This document shows, piece after piece, positions 1 through 7,817 of a stretch of DNA of 21,498 nucleotides (position 1 is its first letter; each line of letters starts with the position of its first letter). Origin of the DNA: Actinomycetes bacterium (lineage in GTDB: Bacteria; Actinomycetota; Acidimicrobiia; Acidimicrobiales; RAAP-2). Location of the stretch: positions 1 to 21,498 of the forward strand of contig JAJYXE010000005.1 of NCBI GenBank assembly GCA_021791145.1. The letters are read 5' to 3'. Position numbers and translations under genes: made by a program. A model generated the notes under the pieces. That model did not search any database. It saw only the letters and a program-made list of their open reading frames with translations, and was not told the DNA's origin.

Positions 1-176
1 GACGCGGCTCGACGAGGGGCCCCCCCCTGACCACACCCTGCACTCGCCGACACCGACGCAGGACCCGACACGGAATTCGAAGCTTACTCGTCTGCGTCCC
101 GTGAGCCGTGGCACCTGCGTCCACCCGCGTCCAAGCCTCGTGCGACCGGGCCCGCCGCTCGGGACGGCGGGCGCCC

Positions 177-1448
177 TCAGGGAAGCATGTGCCCGGTCAG
201 GGTGAGCAGGCTCGCGCCGGCGAGCGCGACCAGCTCGACGGAGACGAAGGCTCGGTAGCCCGCGCGTGGCGGTCGTCTCGCCCAGACCAGGACGGCGGGG
301 AAGGCGAGGAGGTCCATGCGGGCGTTCGGAAGCGTCTTCGCCGACCACAGCGTCACGGCAGCCACGCCGACGAGCCACGCGAACGCACCCGACGACAGCT
401 CGGCGCGGACCTTCCAGACGCGGACGAGCGACCACAGGAGGAACGCCGTGCCGAGCACGTTGTCCCACAGGTTCCACGTGGGGAGGTAGGAGAGCGCCCC
501 GGCCGGGTGCGCGACGAGGTGGCGGACCACCGGCAGGCCGAAGATCCCGAGCGGATCGGTCTGGTTGGACCAGCCGGCGTGCTGCGCGACGAAGGCAGCG
601 AGGGGACTGCCCGTCCACGCCCAGAGGAACCCCGCGAAGGCGGCCACGCCGAGGCCGGCGAGCACGGGTGCGACGAGCGGCGCCACTCGGTGCTCCCGCC
701 AGGTGACGCCGACGGCGAGCACTGCCACGACGACGGGCAGGACGAGGGCGACAGGCTCGACGACGGCCGCCAGACCGGCGAGAGCGCCGGCGAGCACCCA
801 CCGCCGGGAGCGCAGGGCGAGCAGTGACCCAAGCAGCAGCGGGAGCGCGAGCCCCTCCGAGTAGGCCATCGAGAACACGAGCGAGCCCGGGAACAGCGCA
901 AAGACGACGGCAGCCCGTCGCCCCAAGTCCTCCCCCCACCACGCCGTGGCGAGGCGCTGGACGAGAACGGTGGCGACGAGCCCGCCGACCAGCGCGACGG
1001 ACACGGCGGCCACGACGTCGGAGCGAAGGACGGAGCCGACGGTCCGGATGACCAGCGGGTAGAGCGGGAAGAACCCGAGGGTCGACTGCACCCGGAGCAC
1101 CCGGTCGGGATAGCCGTGGGCAGCGAGCCGCAGGTACCACTGACCGTCGAAGGCGGTGAGCTGGGCCACGAGCGACCGGTGCCAGAGAGCGGCCACGCTG
1201 CCAGACAAGAGGAGGAGGCCCAACCGGGTGGCGAGGTACGCACCGACCGGAGCGGCGGAGCCGGTCTGCCCCCCGTCGAACGCGACCGAAGCGGTGGCGG
1301 TGGCGTGCCTCGCCGGGTCGACAGGCCGGCGGGTCGTCGGCAGGAGACCCCTCAGTGGCTCCGCGCCGACGACGACCGGTCGATCTGCCACGAGGCGAGC
1401 GTATTGGTCGTCAGCTCGAGCCAGGCATCGGCCCGGAAGCGCTTGCAT
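177..1448 (-). CDS. PIG-V-type membrane mannosyltransferase
   Basis: This is a 423-residue polytopic membrane protein resembling the PIG-V/GT-C family, which moves mannose from a polyprenyl-phosphate donor onto a lipid or glycan on the outer face of the membrane. After the first hydrophobic segment comes FDGQWYLRLAAHGYP, the family's typical first-loop pattern with an acidic residue and a WYxxxAxxGYP motif, followed by FFPLYPL. About nine to ten hydrophobic segments follow, with a short polar C-terminus. I chose the ATG at 1448 because GAGG lies 5 nt upstream. The reading frame stays open to 1724, but the added residues are Arg/Cys-rich and unlike a protein. A start further inside, at a GTG before the first membrane segment, is possible. 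It is divergent from the sqdB remnant and GtrA gene, which suggests a surface polysaccharide or glycolipid role. The acceptor is unknown. Confidence 0.8.
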   Translation of the reverse strand: MQALPGRCLARADDQYARLVADRPVVVGAEPLRGLLPTTRRPVDPARHATATASVAFDGGQTGSAAPVGAYLATRLGLLLLSGSVAALWHRSLVAQLTAFDGQWYLRLAAHGYPDRVLRVQSTLGFFPLYPLVIRTVGSVLRSDVVAAVSVALVGGLVATVLVQRLATAWWGEDLGRRAAVVFALFPGSLVFSMAYSEGLALPLLLGSLLALRSRRWVLAGALAGLAAVVEPVALVLPVVVAVLAVGVTWREHRVAPLVAPVLAGLGVAAFAGFLWAWTGSPLAAFVAQHAGWSNQTDPLGIFGLPVVRHLVAHPAGALSYLPTWNLWDNVLGTAFLLWSLVRVWKVRAELSSGAFAWLVGVAAVTLWSAKTLPNARMDLLAFPAVLVWARRPPRAGYRAFVSVELVALAGASLLTLTGHMLP

Positions 1449-1521
1449 TCGAGCCTCGCCCGGGCTGGCTCCTTGAAGAATGCTGAGACCGCGGTAAGGG
1501 GACCGTAAGAATGCAAACGCT
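1438..1521. repeat. Inverted 13-bp repeat in divergent spacer
   Basis: GAATGCAAGCGCT reads on the minus strand at 1450-1438 and GAATGCAAACGCT reads on the plus strand at 1509-1521, so 12 of 13 bases match in inverted orientation. The left copy covers the start codon of the mannosyltransferase. A shorter GAATGC occurs between them near 1478. This could be a regulator site or a trace of an inverted duplication; the sequence alone does not decide. Confidence 0.4.
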
Positions 1522-1533
1522 GGAGTCAAGGGC

Positions 1534-1547
1534 GGGACTTTCGTCCC
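1534..1547. promoter_or_regulatory. DosR/DevR-like palindrome
   Basis: The core GGGACTTTCGTCCC matches 13 of 14 positions of the actinobacterial DosR/DevR core (GGGACTWWAGTCCC), which is linked to hypoxia and dormancy control. The flanking bases of the 20-bp consensus do not match well. It lies about 75 bp before the sqdB start and about 86 bp before the mannosyltransferase start, which is sensible for an activator. Function is inferred from the motif only. Confidence 0.4.
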
Positions 1548-1621
1548 TATCGGGGCCGGCTCACCTTCTCGACACTGGCCACAAACGGCGTGAGGCCGTG
1601 AGATGGCCCGAGGAGGGCACG

Positions 1622-2326
1622 ATGCGCATTCTCGTTCTCGGCAGCGGCGGTCACCTCGGGCGGCCAACCGTCCTCTGCCTGTCCGGCACCGTTCACCGGG
1701 TTGGCGTGGTGGTAAGCGTCGCACGGCGTGGGTGCGACACGGAGCTCGGCTCCACGTCGCTCGAGCCGATCGACGTCCGCGAGGACCGGACCATCGATCG
1801 GCTGTGGATGCGCGGACGGCTCCCCGCCCCCAACGCCGGCAACCTCACCGACTGCGTCTTCACGTACGACGTCTTCGGCTCTTTCCGTCCCGACGCCGTG
1901 GTCCATTTCTCCGAGCGGCGCCCGGACCCGTACTCGATGATCGACCAAGCGCACGGTGCCTGCACGCAGACCAACAACGTCGTCGGGACGCCCGACGTGC
2001 GCGACGCCATCGCCCCGATCGACCAGGCGATCCATCTCCGCAAGCTCGGCTCGACGGGCGAGTACGAGACCGCCGACGTCGACATCGCGGAGGGGTGGGA
2101 CCCGTCGTGGATCGAGGTCGCCCACGAGGGTCGGACCACCGGGATGCTGTGGGCCGAGCGGCCCGGCTCCTTGTGCCACCTCCCCAAGGTCCACGACAGC
2201 CACGGCATCGGGCTCGCCTGGCGGGCTTGGGGCCCGGCCGCCACCGAGCTCGACCTCGACCCGAGCGTGCGGTGGCGGGCGGCCTCGAGCCCGGTCGGCC
2301 CCGACGAGCCGGCGTTCGTCGCGTGA
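1622..2326 (+). pseudogene. sqdB: Degenerate UDP-sulfoquinovose synthase (SqdB/SQD1-like)
   Basis: The 234-residue product follows the N-terminal half of SqdB/SQD1, an SDR enzyme making UDP-sulfoquinovose from UDP-glucose and sulfite. It has a GxxGxxG NAD motif (GSGGHLG, 7-13), SFRPDAVVHFSERRPDPYSM at 87-106, TQTNNVVGT, KLGSTGEY and KVHDSH. Full-length family members are about 390-400 residues. The catalytic YxxxK is broken: Cys185 stands where Tyr is expected and only Lys189 remains, and the active-site Thr aligns with Ser144. Shortly after the matching part, at about residue 210, the protein jumps to PSVRWRA, which resembles the extreme C-terminus of the family. That suggests an internal in-frame deletion of roughly 150 residues. 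The start is well supported by GAGGAGGG just upstream. It overlaps the GtrA gene by GTGA. It may still be translated to couple GtrA, but it is probably not an active synthase. Confidence 0.75.
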
Positions 2327-2949
2327 CGGCCGTCCTCCACCCGTCGGCCCCGCAGTCGGCCCCGCAGTCGGCCCCGCAGTCGGCCCCGCAGTCGGCCCCG
2401 CAGTCGGCCCCGCAGTCGGCCCCGCAGTCGGCCCCGCAGTCGGCCCCGGCCGCTCGCCGCGAGCGTGCGAAGCTCGCGTGCCTCGGCGCGACCTGGCGAC
2501 GCTGGGGGAGGTACGCGGCCACCTCCGGCGTCGCCACCGGCGTGAGCGAAGGGGCTCTCCTCGTCCTCTACGGGGCACACGTGCTGACCGCGTCGGCCGC
2601 CGCCGTGGTCGCCAGCCTGGCCGGGACGGTCCCCTCCTACACCATGAGCCGGCTCTGGATCTGGCCGGAAGCCGACCGCCGCCGTCCGGGGCGACAGGCC
2701 GCCGGCTACTGGATGGTCGGACTTGCGAGCCTCGCCCTGTCGAGCCTCCTGACCGGTGTGGCGGCAGCCAACGCCCCCTCGGGGCGGACCGCCCACCTCG
2801 CCGTCGTCGGCATCGCGTACATCGGGACGTACGGGGCGCTGTGGGCCCTCAAGTTCGCCGTGTACCAACGGTTCCTCTTCCGCCCGCTCGCTCCTGTTCC
2901 GGTGGAGGAGGACGCGATGGAGAGGGTCGGCAGCCCAGGGCCCGGGTGA
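2323..2949 (+). CDS. GtrA-family membrane protein with SAPQ repeats
   Basis: This is a 208-residue protein whose residues about 64-190 form a GtrA-like domain with four hydrophobic segments. Typical features are RYAATSGVATGVSEGALLVL, a second helix with TVPSYTMSRLWIW, and a final helix LKFAVYQRFLFRP. GtrA proteins help move polyprenyl-phosphate-linked sugars across the membrane for surface polysaccharides. The GTG start at 2323 overlaps the upstream stop (GTGA), so translation is probably coupled and no separate ribosome site is needed. Residues 8-42 are eight SAPQ repeats plus SAP, encoded by 12-bp tandem repeats. This gives a low-complexity cytosolic N-terminal tail that the family does not normally have. 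A start after the repeats cannot be excluded, but the in-frame alternatives I see lack a ribosome site. Confidence 0.8.
   Translation: MTAVLHPSAPQSAPQSAPQSAPQSAPQSAPQSAPQSAPQSAPAARRERAKLACLGATWRRWGRYAATSGVATGVSEGALLVLYGAHVLTASAAAVVASLAGTVPSYTMSRLWIWPEADRRRPGRQAAGYWMVGLASLALSSLLTGVAAANAPSGRTAHLAVVGIAYIGTYGALWALKFAVYQRFLFRPLAPVPVEEDAMERVGSPGPG
2344..2448 (+). repeat. 12-bp tandem repeat, 8.75 copies
   Basis: The unit tcggccccgcag is repeated eight times without a mismatch from 2344 to 2439, then nine more bases to 2448. In the GtrA frame it encodes Ser-Ala-Pro-Gln. Perfect identity between units suggests recent slippage expansion. Since the unit is a multiple of three, copy-number change would lengthen or shorten the tail without shifting frame. 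The repeat is open in several other frames and creates long false reading frames around it. Confidence 0.95.
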
Positions 2950-3058
2950 CCTCTCCGGTGCTGCGCGGCCGGCGGGCGCACGCCTCCTGCACCTGGTGCC
3001 CGGCCACGTCCGCCGCACGCTGCCGCCGCTCGAGCCTCGCCAGCTCCGCGCCCCCTGC

Positions 3059-4777
3059 TCAACCCGGCGTCGGCCCGGTGTAGACCTCGAAGAACCGGGC
3101 AAGCGCCTCGGGCGGGACCGCCAAGTTGGCGTCGTGGTCGCTCCGCACGCACACCAGGGAGGGGCCGGCGGCTGCCCGAGCCTCGCGCAGAGCCGGCTCG
3201 AGGTCCTCCAGGCGGTCCACGAAGGAGGCGTGGCATCCGAGGCCTCGCGCGACGAGGTCCCACCGGACCTCCCCGTGCGCCGTTCCGAACGTGCGCCCGT
3301 AGACGGCGAGCTCGGCAGGCTCCTCCATCGTCCATGCCCCCTCGGCGAAGACGACGACCGTCACGTCCACGCCCTCACGGGCCGCCGTCTGCAGCTCCAT
3401 GACGTTGAACCCCGCAGCACCGTCGCCCGTCACACAGACCACCGTCCGCTCCGGCGCTCCGAGCTTCGCCCCGATGGCCGACGGGATGCCGGTGCCGAGC
3501 ATGCCCAGCTCGAGGATCGAGTGGTACGAACGGGGCCGGGTCGGCGGCAGGAGGGCGTGCGCCCACAGCGCGGTGTTGCCCCCGTCGACCGTGTAGACCG
3601 CGTCGGAGCCGAAGACGGCGCCGATCACCCCCATGGCGTGCGCCGGGTGGATCCCGGGTCCCCGCCAGGCGAGCACGGGGGCGGCCATGGCCGCGGCTGC
3701 CTTCTGGTCGAGCGCCCGGTAGCGAGCGAGGAGGCCGGCGTCGTAGACAGGCCGCTCGGCGGTGCGGAGGCGGGCGGCGATGCCTTCGAGGGCGACGAGC
3801 GCGTCGGAGACGATGCCGAGGGCGAGCGGCCGGGTCACCCCCAGGTGGCGGGGATCGACGTCGATCTGGATGAGCCGTTGGCCCGAGGGCTCGCCCCAGT
3901 GGTCGTCGAAGGGGAGGTCGAGGTTCCCCATGCGGGAGCCGGCGACGAGCAGGACGTCGGCCTCCCGTCGGACCTCGTCGGCGGCCGGGCCGACCGACGA
4001 CACGTAGCACGGATGGTCGGAACGCACCGTCGAACGGCCGGCCGTGGTGGTCAGCACCGGACAGCCGAGCAGGTCGACGACCTCGAGCAGCGCGTCGTTG
4101 GCGGCGGCGCGGTCGACACCGGTGCCGGCGATCACCACCGGTCGGCGCGCCTCGGCGAGGAGCCTGGCGGCCTCGGTGAGCTGTGCATCGGAAGCCTCGG
4201 GCCCGGTGCCGCGTGAGGCACCCGCCACGCGCACCGGCGCCAGGGCCTCGTCCCCGGTCGCGCCGAGGACGGTCGCCGGCACCTCTAGGTGGACGGGGCC
4301 GGGGCGGCCGTTCCACATCTCGCGGCAAGCCAGCCGCACCACCTCCGGGATACGGCCCCATTCGAAGATCGGGCCGCCCCACTTCACCACCGGGCGGAAC
4401 AGGTCGAGCTGGTCCTGGCCTTGGAAGGTCGAGGGCGGGGTCGGGTAGACGACGCCCATTCGGTGCTGTGCGCTGAGCACGAGCACGGGGACTCCTTCGT
4501 GCAGCGCGGTGAGGACACCGGGCACGAGGTTGGCGGAGCCGGGACCCGGGTTCCCGAGCACGGCCGCGAGCTTCCCGGTCGTCTTGTAGAGGCCTTCCGC
4601 CATGTGGACGCCGGCCGCTTCGTGACGCACGGGCACCAGCCGGATGCCGACGTCGTCGAGGGCCGCCAGCAGGGGGTCGACCTCCGGCGACGGCAGGCCG
4701 AACACGACCGACACGCCTTCGACCTCGAGCGCCCGGGCCAGCAGCGCCCCTCCGGTGATCTCGCCCATGGCCTCCAT
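3059..4777 (-). CDS. Thiamine-diphosphate-dependent enzyme (acetolactate synthase-like)
   Basis: This full-length ThDP enzyme of 572 residues has the three domains of the acetolactate synthase/benzoylformate decarboxylase group. The cofactor-activating Glu is present (RHEAAG, Glu53), followed by GNPGPGSAN at 75-83, a central domain around 195-335, VDGGNTALWA near 397-406, and the metal-binding GDG at 451-453. The second metal ligand, normally Asn 27 residues after the GDG Asp, is Glu479 here (FAEG instead of LNNG). The substrate cannot be read from sequence; a 2-oxoacid decarboxylase or carboligase is likely. AGGGAG 10 nt before the ATG at 4777 supports the start, and a second in-frame ATG at 4768 is possible. 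It lies 63 bp downstream of an MDR oxidoreductase gene, probably in the same transcript. Confidence 0.85.
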   Translation of the reverse strand: MEAMGEITGGALLARALEVEGVSVVFGLPSPEVDPLLAALDDVGIRLVPVRHEAAGVHMAEGLYKTTGKLAAVLGNPGPGSANLVPGVLTALHEGVPVLVLSAQHRMGVVYPTPPSTFQGQDQLDLFRPVVKWGGPIFEWGRIPEVVRLACREMWNGRPGPVHLEVPATVLGATGDEALAPVRVAGASRGTGPEASDAQLTEAARLLAEARRPVVIAGTGVDRAAANDALLEVVDLLGCPVLTTTAGRSTVRSDHPCYVSSVGPAADEVRREADVLLVAGSRMGNLDLPFDDHWGEPSGQRLIQIDVDPRHLGVTRPLALGIVSDALVALEGIAARLRTAERPVYDAGLLARYRALDQKAAAAMAAPVLAWRGPGIHPAHAMGVIGAVFGSDAVYTVDGGNTALWAHALLPPTRPRSYHSILELGMLGTGIPSAIGAKLGAPERTVVCVTGDGAAGFNVMELQTAAREGVDVTVVVFAEGAWTMEEPAELAVYGRTFGTAHGEVRWDLVARGLGCHASFVDRLEDLEPALREARAAAGPSLVCVRSDHDANLAVPPEALARFFEVYTGPTPG

Positions 4778-4840
4778 CCCCGGCCGTCTCCCTGCGACGA
4801 CGCTACCCCGTGCCGGCCGGGCCCACCCCGGGCACGCTCC

Positions 4841-5977
4841 TCACGCGTTGGGCGTGACGAGGTACTTCCTGCCGGTCCCCATGCGACTGTAGGCGGCGAG
4901 GGCGTCGAGGCTCAGCACCTCGGTCAGCGTCACGGTGTCGGAGTAGTGGCTGGCGAACGTCGTCGTCAGACCGGCAGCCACCCGCTGGCGCATCGCGTCG
5001 ACTCGCTCGGGGCCGGCGGCGACGAGGAACGGGGTGAGCAGCCACCCGCCCACGCCCCAGGCCATCCCGTAGCTTCGGCGCAGCTCCGTCGGGCCCCGGT
5101 CGAGGGAGCCGTAGAGGTAGACCTGCTTGTGCACGGCCGACCCGTACCGGCTGAAGCCGGCCCCGGCGCTCTGGGCCGCCTCCATGGCGGTGAGGATGCG
5201 GCTGGCCAGCGTCCCCCCGCCCACCGCGTCGAAGGCCAGGGTCGCGGACGTCGCCCGGAGCGCCTCGGTGAGGTCGGCCATGAAGCGCTCACTGCTCGAG
5301 TCGCACACGTAGGTGGCGCCGGCGTCCCGCAACAGCTCGACCTGGGCCGGCGACCGCACGATGTTCACGAGGGGCACCCCGTCCTCGAGGCAGAGCCGGT
5401 TGAGCATCTGGCCCAGGTTGGACGCTGCCGCCGTGTGGACGAGAGCGGTGTGCCCCTCGGCCCGCATCGTCTCGACCATCCCGAGTGCCGTCATCGGGTT
5501 GACGAAGGCCGCCGCTCCCTCCGCGGCGGTCGCCCCGTCCGGCAGCACCAGGCACGCGGCGGCGTCGACGCAGCGGACCTGCGAGTACATGGCGCCGCCG
5601 GCCACGGCCACGAGCCTGCCGAGCAGGGCCTGGGCGGCGGGACCGGCACCCGCCGCGACCACCCGGCCGGCACCTTCGTTGCCCACCGGCATCGACTCGC
5701 CGACCCTGGCCGCGGCGGCACGAGCGGCGCCGGCGTCGAGCGGCGCGGTGACGACCGGGCGCTCGAGGGTGCCGGACGCCTGTGCCTTGCCCACGTCGGC
5801 GCCGGCGAGCAGCAGGCCCAGATCGGAAGGGTTGATCGGCGCGGCCTCCACGCGCACGAGCACCTGGCCCTCCGACGGCTCGGGCACCTCGACCTCGGCC
5901 AGCGACAGCTCCACCGTGCCCGCTCGGGTCACCAGCGAACGGAGCTGCAGGGCACGCTCCGGACGTTCCTCGGCCAT
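4841..5977 (-). CDS. MDR-family (quinone-reductase-like) oxidoreductase
   Basis: This 378-residue protein has a medium-chain dehydrogenase/reductase fold. An N-terminal GroES-like domain (EVEVPEPSEGQVLVRVEAAPINPSDLGLLL, in pieces around residues 28-57) is followed by NEGAGRVVAAG and a nucleotide-binding domain with HTAAASNLGQM and LAFDAVGGG. The GHE zinc motif of alcohol dehydrogenases is absent, so it is probably a zinc-independent NAD(P)H enzyme acting on a quinone, enone or enoyl thioester. I chose the ATG at 5977 because AGAGGGG lies just before it and the upstream extension to 6049 looks non-coding. It is transcribed towards the ThDP enzyme gene 63 bp away and diverges from the acyl-CoA synthetase gene. 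The substrate is unknown. Confidence 0.8.
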   Translation of the reverse strand: MAEERPERALQLRSLVTRAGTVELSLAEVEVPEPSEGQVLVRVEAAPINPSDLGLLLAGADVGKAQASGTLERPVVTAPLDAGAARAAAARVGESMPVGNEGAGRVVAAGAGPAAQALLGRLVAVAGGAMYSQVRCVDAAACLVLPDGATAAEGAAAFVNPMTALGMVETMRAEGHTALVHTAAASNLGQMLNRLCLEDGVPLVNIVRSPAQVELLRDAGATYVCDSSSERFMADLTEALRATSATLAFDAVGGGTLASRILTAMEAAQSAGAGFSRYGSAVHKQVYLYGSLDRGPTELRRSYGMAWGVGGWLLTPFLVAAGPERVDAMRQRVAAGLTTTFASHYSDTVTLTEVLSLDALAAYSRMGTGRKYLVTPNA

Positions 5978-6074
5978 GGTCCCCTCTTTCGGTTCGTCTT
6001 GTTCGATCCGTCTTGCCGCCCACTCGCCGCCGACGGCCCAGCATGCCACTCAGCGGCCGTCCTCCCGCCGGGCC

Positions 6075-6119
6075 GGCGCCCTTGCGCCCGGGTGGCGCCC
6101 TTGCGCCCGGGTGGCGCCC
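6075..6119. repeat. 19-bp tandem repeat in divergent promoter region
   Basis: The unit ggcgcccttgcgcccgggt occurs at 6075-6093 and 6094-6112 without a mismatch, and ggcgccc starts a third copy at 6113-6119. It contains the palindromes GGCGCC and CCCGGG. It lies between the MDR gene start (5977) and the acyl-CoA synthetase start (6136), ending 16 bp before the latter. It may be a regulator-binding array or a slippage product. Confidence 0.85.
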
Positions 6120-6135
6120 CGAGCACGATCGGACC

Positions 6136-7788
6136 ATGCCGGCACCGGAAGACCGACCAACGACAACCCCGCGGCCCGCCGACGGGCCCGCCACCATCCC
6201 CGAGCTGCTCGCCTGGCGGGCCGTCCACGACGCGGAGCGGGTGTTCCTCGTCGTCGAGGGCCGACCGGTCACCTTCGGCGACCTCGACCGCCTGGCCGCA
6301 CACGTGGCCGCGGGGCTCAGCGCCTGGGGGATCCGTCCCGGGGACCGGGTGGCCGTCGCCGCGCCCAACGGCCTACCGTGGCTCGGGCTGTTCTTCGGTG
6401 CAGCCAGGCTGGGGGCAGCGCTCGTGACCCTCAATCCCCGCTACCGCGAGCACGAGCTCCGGTACATGCTCAACCAGTCCGGCGCCCGGCTGTTGTTGTG
6501 CCCGGCCGTGACAGCGGAGCTCGACTTCACCACGTTCCTCGCCGGCTTCCGCGCCGAGGTCCCGACCGTCGAGCGCTACGTCTTCCTCGATCCACCCGAC
6601 GGGGAAGGCCGCTTCGAGGGTGCCACCAACTTCGACGACCTGGTCGCTTCGGGGGTCGCTGCAGGGGCAGGGGGCCGGACTCCCGTCGGGGACCCGGTGG
6701 CGGAGGCCGGCGGCGAGCCAGGCCCGGACGAACCCGCTGTCGTCCTCTACACCTCCGGCACCACCGGACGTCCCCGGGGAGCCGTCCTCACCCACGGCAG
6801 CCTGCTCGCCTCCGCCCGGGCCCAGGTCGGCCACCTCGGCTGGGACGAGCACACGTCGACCGTCGGCTCCCTGCCCCTCAACCATGTCGGCGGGCTGACG
6901 TGTGGCATCCTGTCGCTGCTGGTGGCAGGAGGGACCGTCGTGCTGCTGCCTTCGTTCTCCCCGACCGCCGTGCTCGCCGCCACCGCCGCGCACCGCACCA
7001 CTGTGCTGTCGGGGGTGCCGACGATGTTCGTGATGCTGCTACAAGCTCTCGCCGCCGGCGCGGTCGACACCAGCTCGCTGCGCCAGGTCATCGTGGGCGG
7101 TTCGATCCTCGACCCGTCCCTCGCCCGGCGGGTGGCCACCGCTTGGCCCGACGCCCAACTAGTCAACCTCTACGGGCTCTCCGAGAGCTCCGGAGCCTCG
7201 GTGCTGTCGGCTCCGGGCGACGACCTCGGCACGGTCACCCGCAGCATCGGGATCGTCATCGGCGACTTCGAAGGACGCGTCGTCGACGGAACGGGCGAGC
7301 CGGTGGCACCGGGGACCGTCGGGGAGCTGCAGCTACGCGGGGCGTGCGTCGCCGCCGGCTACTGGGACATGCCCGAGGAGACGGCGGAGACCTTTCTCGC
7401 CGGTGGGTGGCTGGCGACCGGCGACATGGTCGAGGCCGAGCCAGACGGTCACCTGGTCGTGCGGGGCCGCAAGAAGGAGCTGTACATCCAGGGCGGCTTC
7501 AACGTGTACCCGGCCGAGGTCGAGGCGGTGCTCGGCACCCACCCTGCGGTGGCGCTCGCAGCCGGCTTCGGCGTCCCCGACCCCGTCTACGGCGAGGTCG
7601 GCGCCTACGTCGTCGTGCCGCGCCCGGGCGCCGAGGTGGACTCGAACGAGCTGCGCGCCTGGTGCGCGGCGCGGCTCGCCGACTACAAGGTGCCCCGCTA
7701 CGTCACGATCGCGCCCGACGTGCCGCTCACCCCAGCCGGCAAGGTGGCCAAGGCCGAACTGCGGCGCCGGTTCGAGGCCGGGAGGTAG
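6136..7788 (+). CDS. Acyl-CoA synthetase, FadD-like (AMP-forming)
   Basis: This 550-residue ANL-superfamily ligase activates a carboxylic acid to its CoA thioester via an acyl-adenylate. The phosphate-binding loop is YTSGTTGRPRG at about 205-215, with Arg in place of the usual Lys of the PKG motif. It is followed by YGLSESSG, GWLATGDMV, the hinge region RGRKKELYIQGGFNVYPAEVE (in pieces), and the adenylation lysine in PAGKVAK (about Lys536). The length is normal. I chose the ATG at 6136; the ribosome site is weak (cggacc), and the longer frame to 6013 would run through the tandem repeats. It diverges from the MDR gene and converges with the catabolic operon. FadD-type ligases cover many acids, so chain length and substrate are open. 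Confidence 0.88.
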   Translation: MPAPEDRPTTTPRPADGPATIPELLAWRAVHDAERVFLVVEGRPVTFGDLDRLAAHVAAGLSAWGIRPGDRVAVAAPNGLPWLGLFFGAARLGAALVTLNPRYREHELRYMLNQSGARLLLCPAVTAELDFTTFLAGFRAEVPTVERYVFLDPPDGEGRFEGATNFDDLVASGVAAGAGGRTPVGDPVAEAGGEPGPDEPAVVLYTSGTTGRPRGAVLTHGSLLASARAQVGHLGWDEHTSTVGSLPLNHVGGLTCGILSLLVAGGTVVLLPSFSPTAVLAATAAHRTTVLSGVPTMFVMLLQALAAGAVDTSSLRQVIVGGSILDPSLARRVATAWPDAQLVNLYGLSESSGASVLSAPGDDLGTVTRSIGIVIGDFEGRVVDGTGEPVAPGTVGELQLRGACVAAGYWDMPEETAETFLAGGWLATGDMVEAEPDGHLVVRGRKKELYIQGGFNVYPAEVEAVLGTHPAVALAAGFGVPDPVYGEVGAYVVVPRPGAEVDSNELRAWCAARLADYKVPRYVTIAPDVPLTPAGKVAKAELRRRFEAGR

Positions 7789-7817
7789 CGCCGGCCATGG
7801 CCCCGGGGGGGCCGCTT

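Noticed and set aside
1511..1621. Earlier plus-strand start of the sqdB remnant at 1511
   Set aside because: The Rossmann fold begins at MRILVLG (1622), which has a strong ribosome site; the extension has no similarity to the family.
1449..1724. Upstream extension of the mannosyltransferase to 1724
   Set aside because: The added 92 residues are Arg/Cys/Pro-rich, overlap the sqdB start and lack a ribosome site. The ATG at 1448 has GAGG upstream.
2344..2448. Possible CRISPR array
   Set aside because: The units are 12 bp and directly adjacent with no spacers. It is a coding tandem repeat.
3059..4777. Sulfoacetaldehyde acetyltransferase (Xsc) link to the nearby sqdB remnant
   Set aside because: The ThDP enzyme lacks the Xsc sequence patterns I recall, and no other sulfonate gene is nearby.
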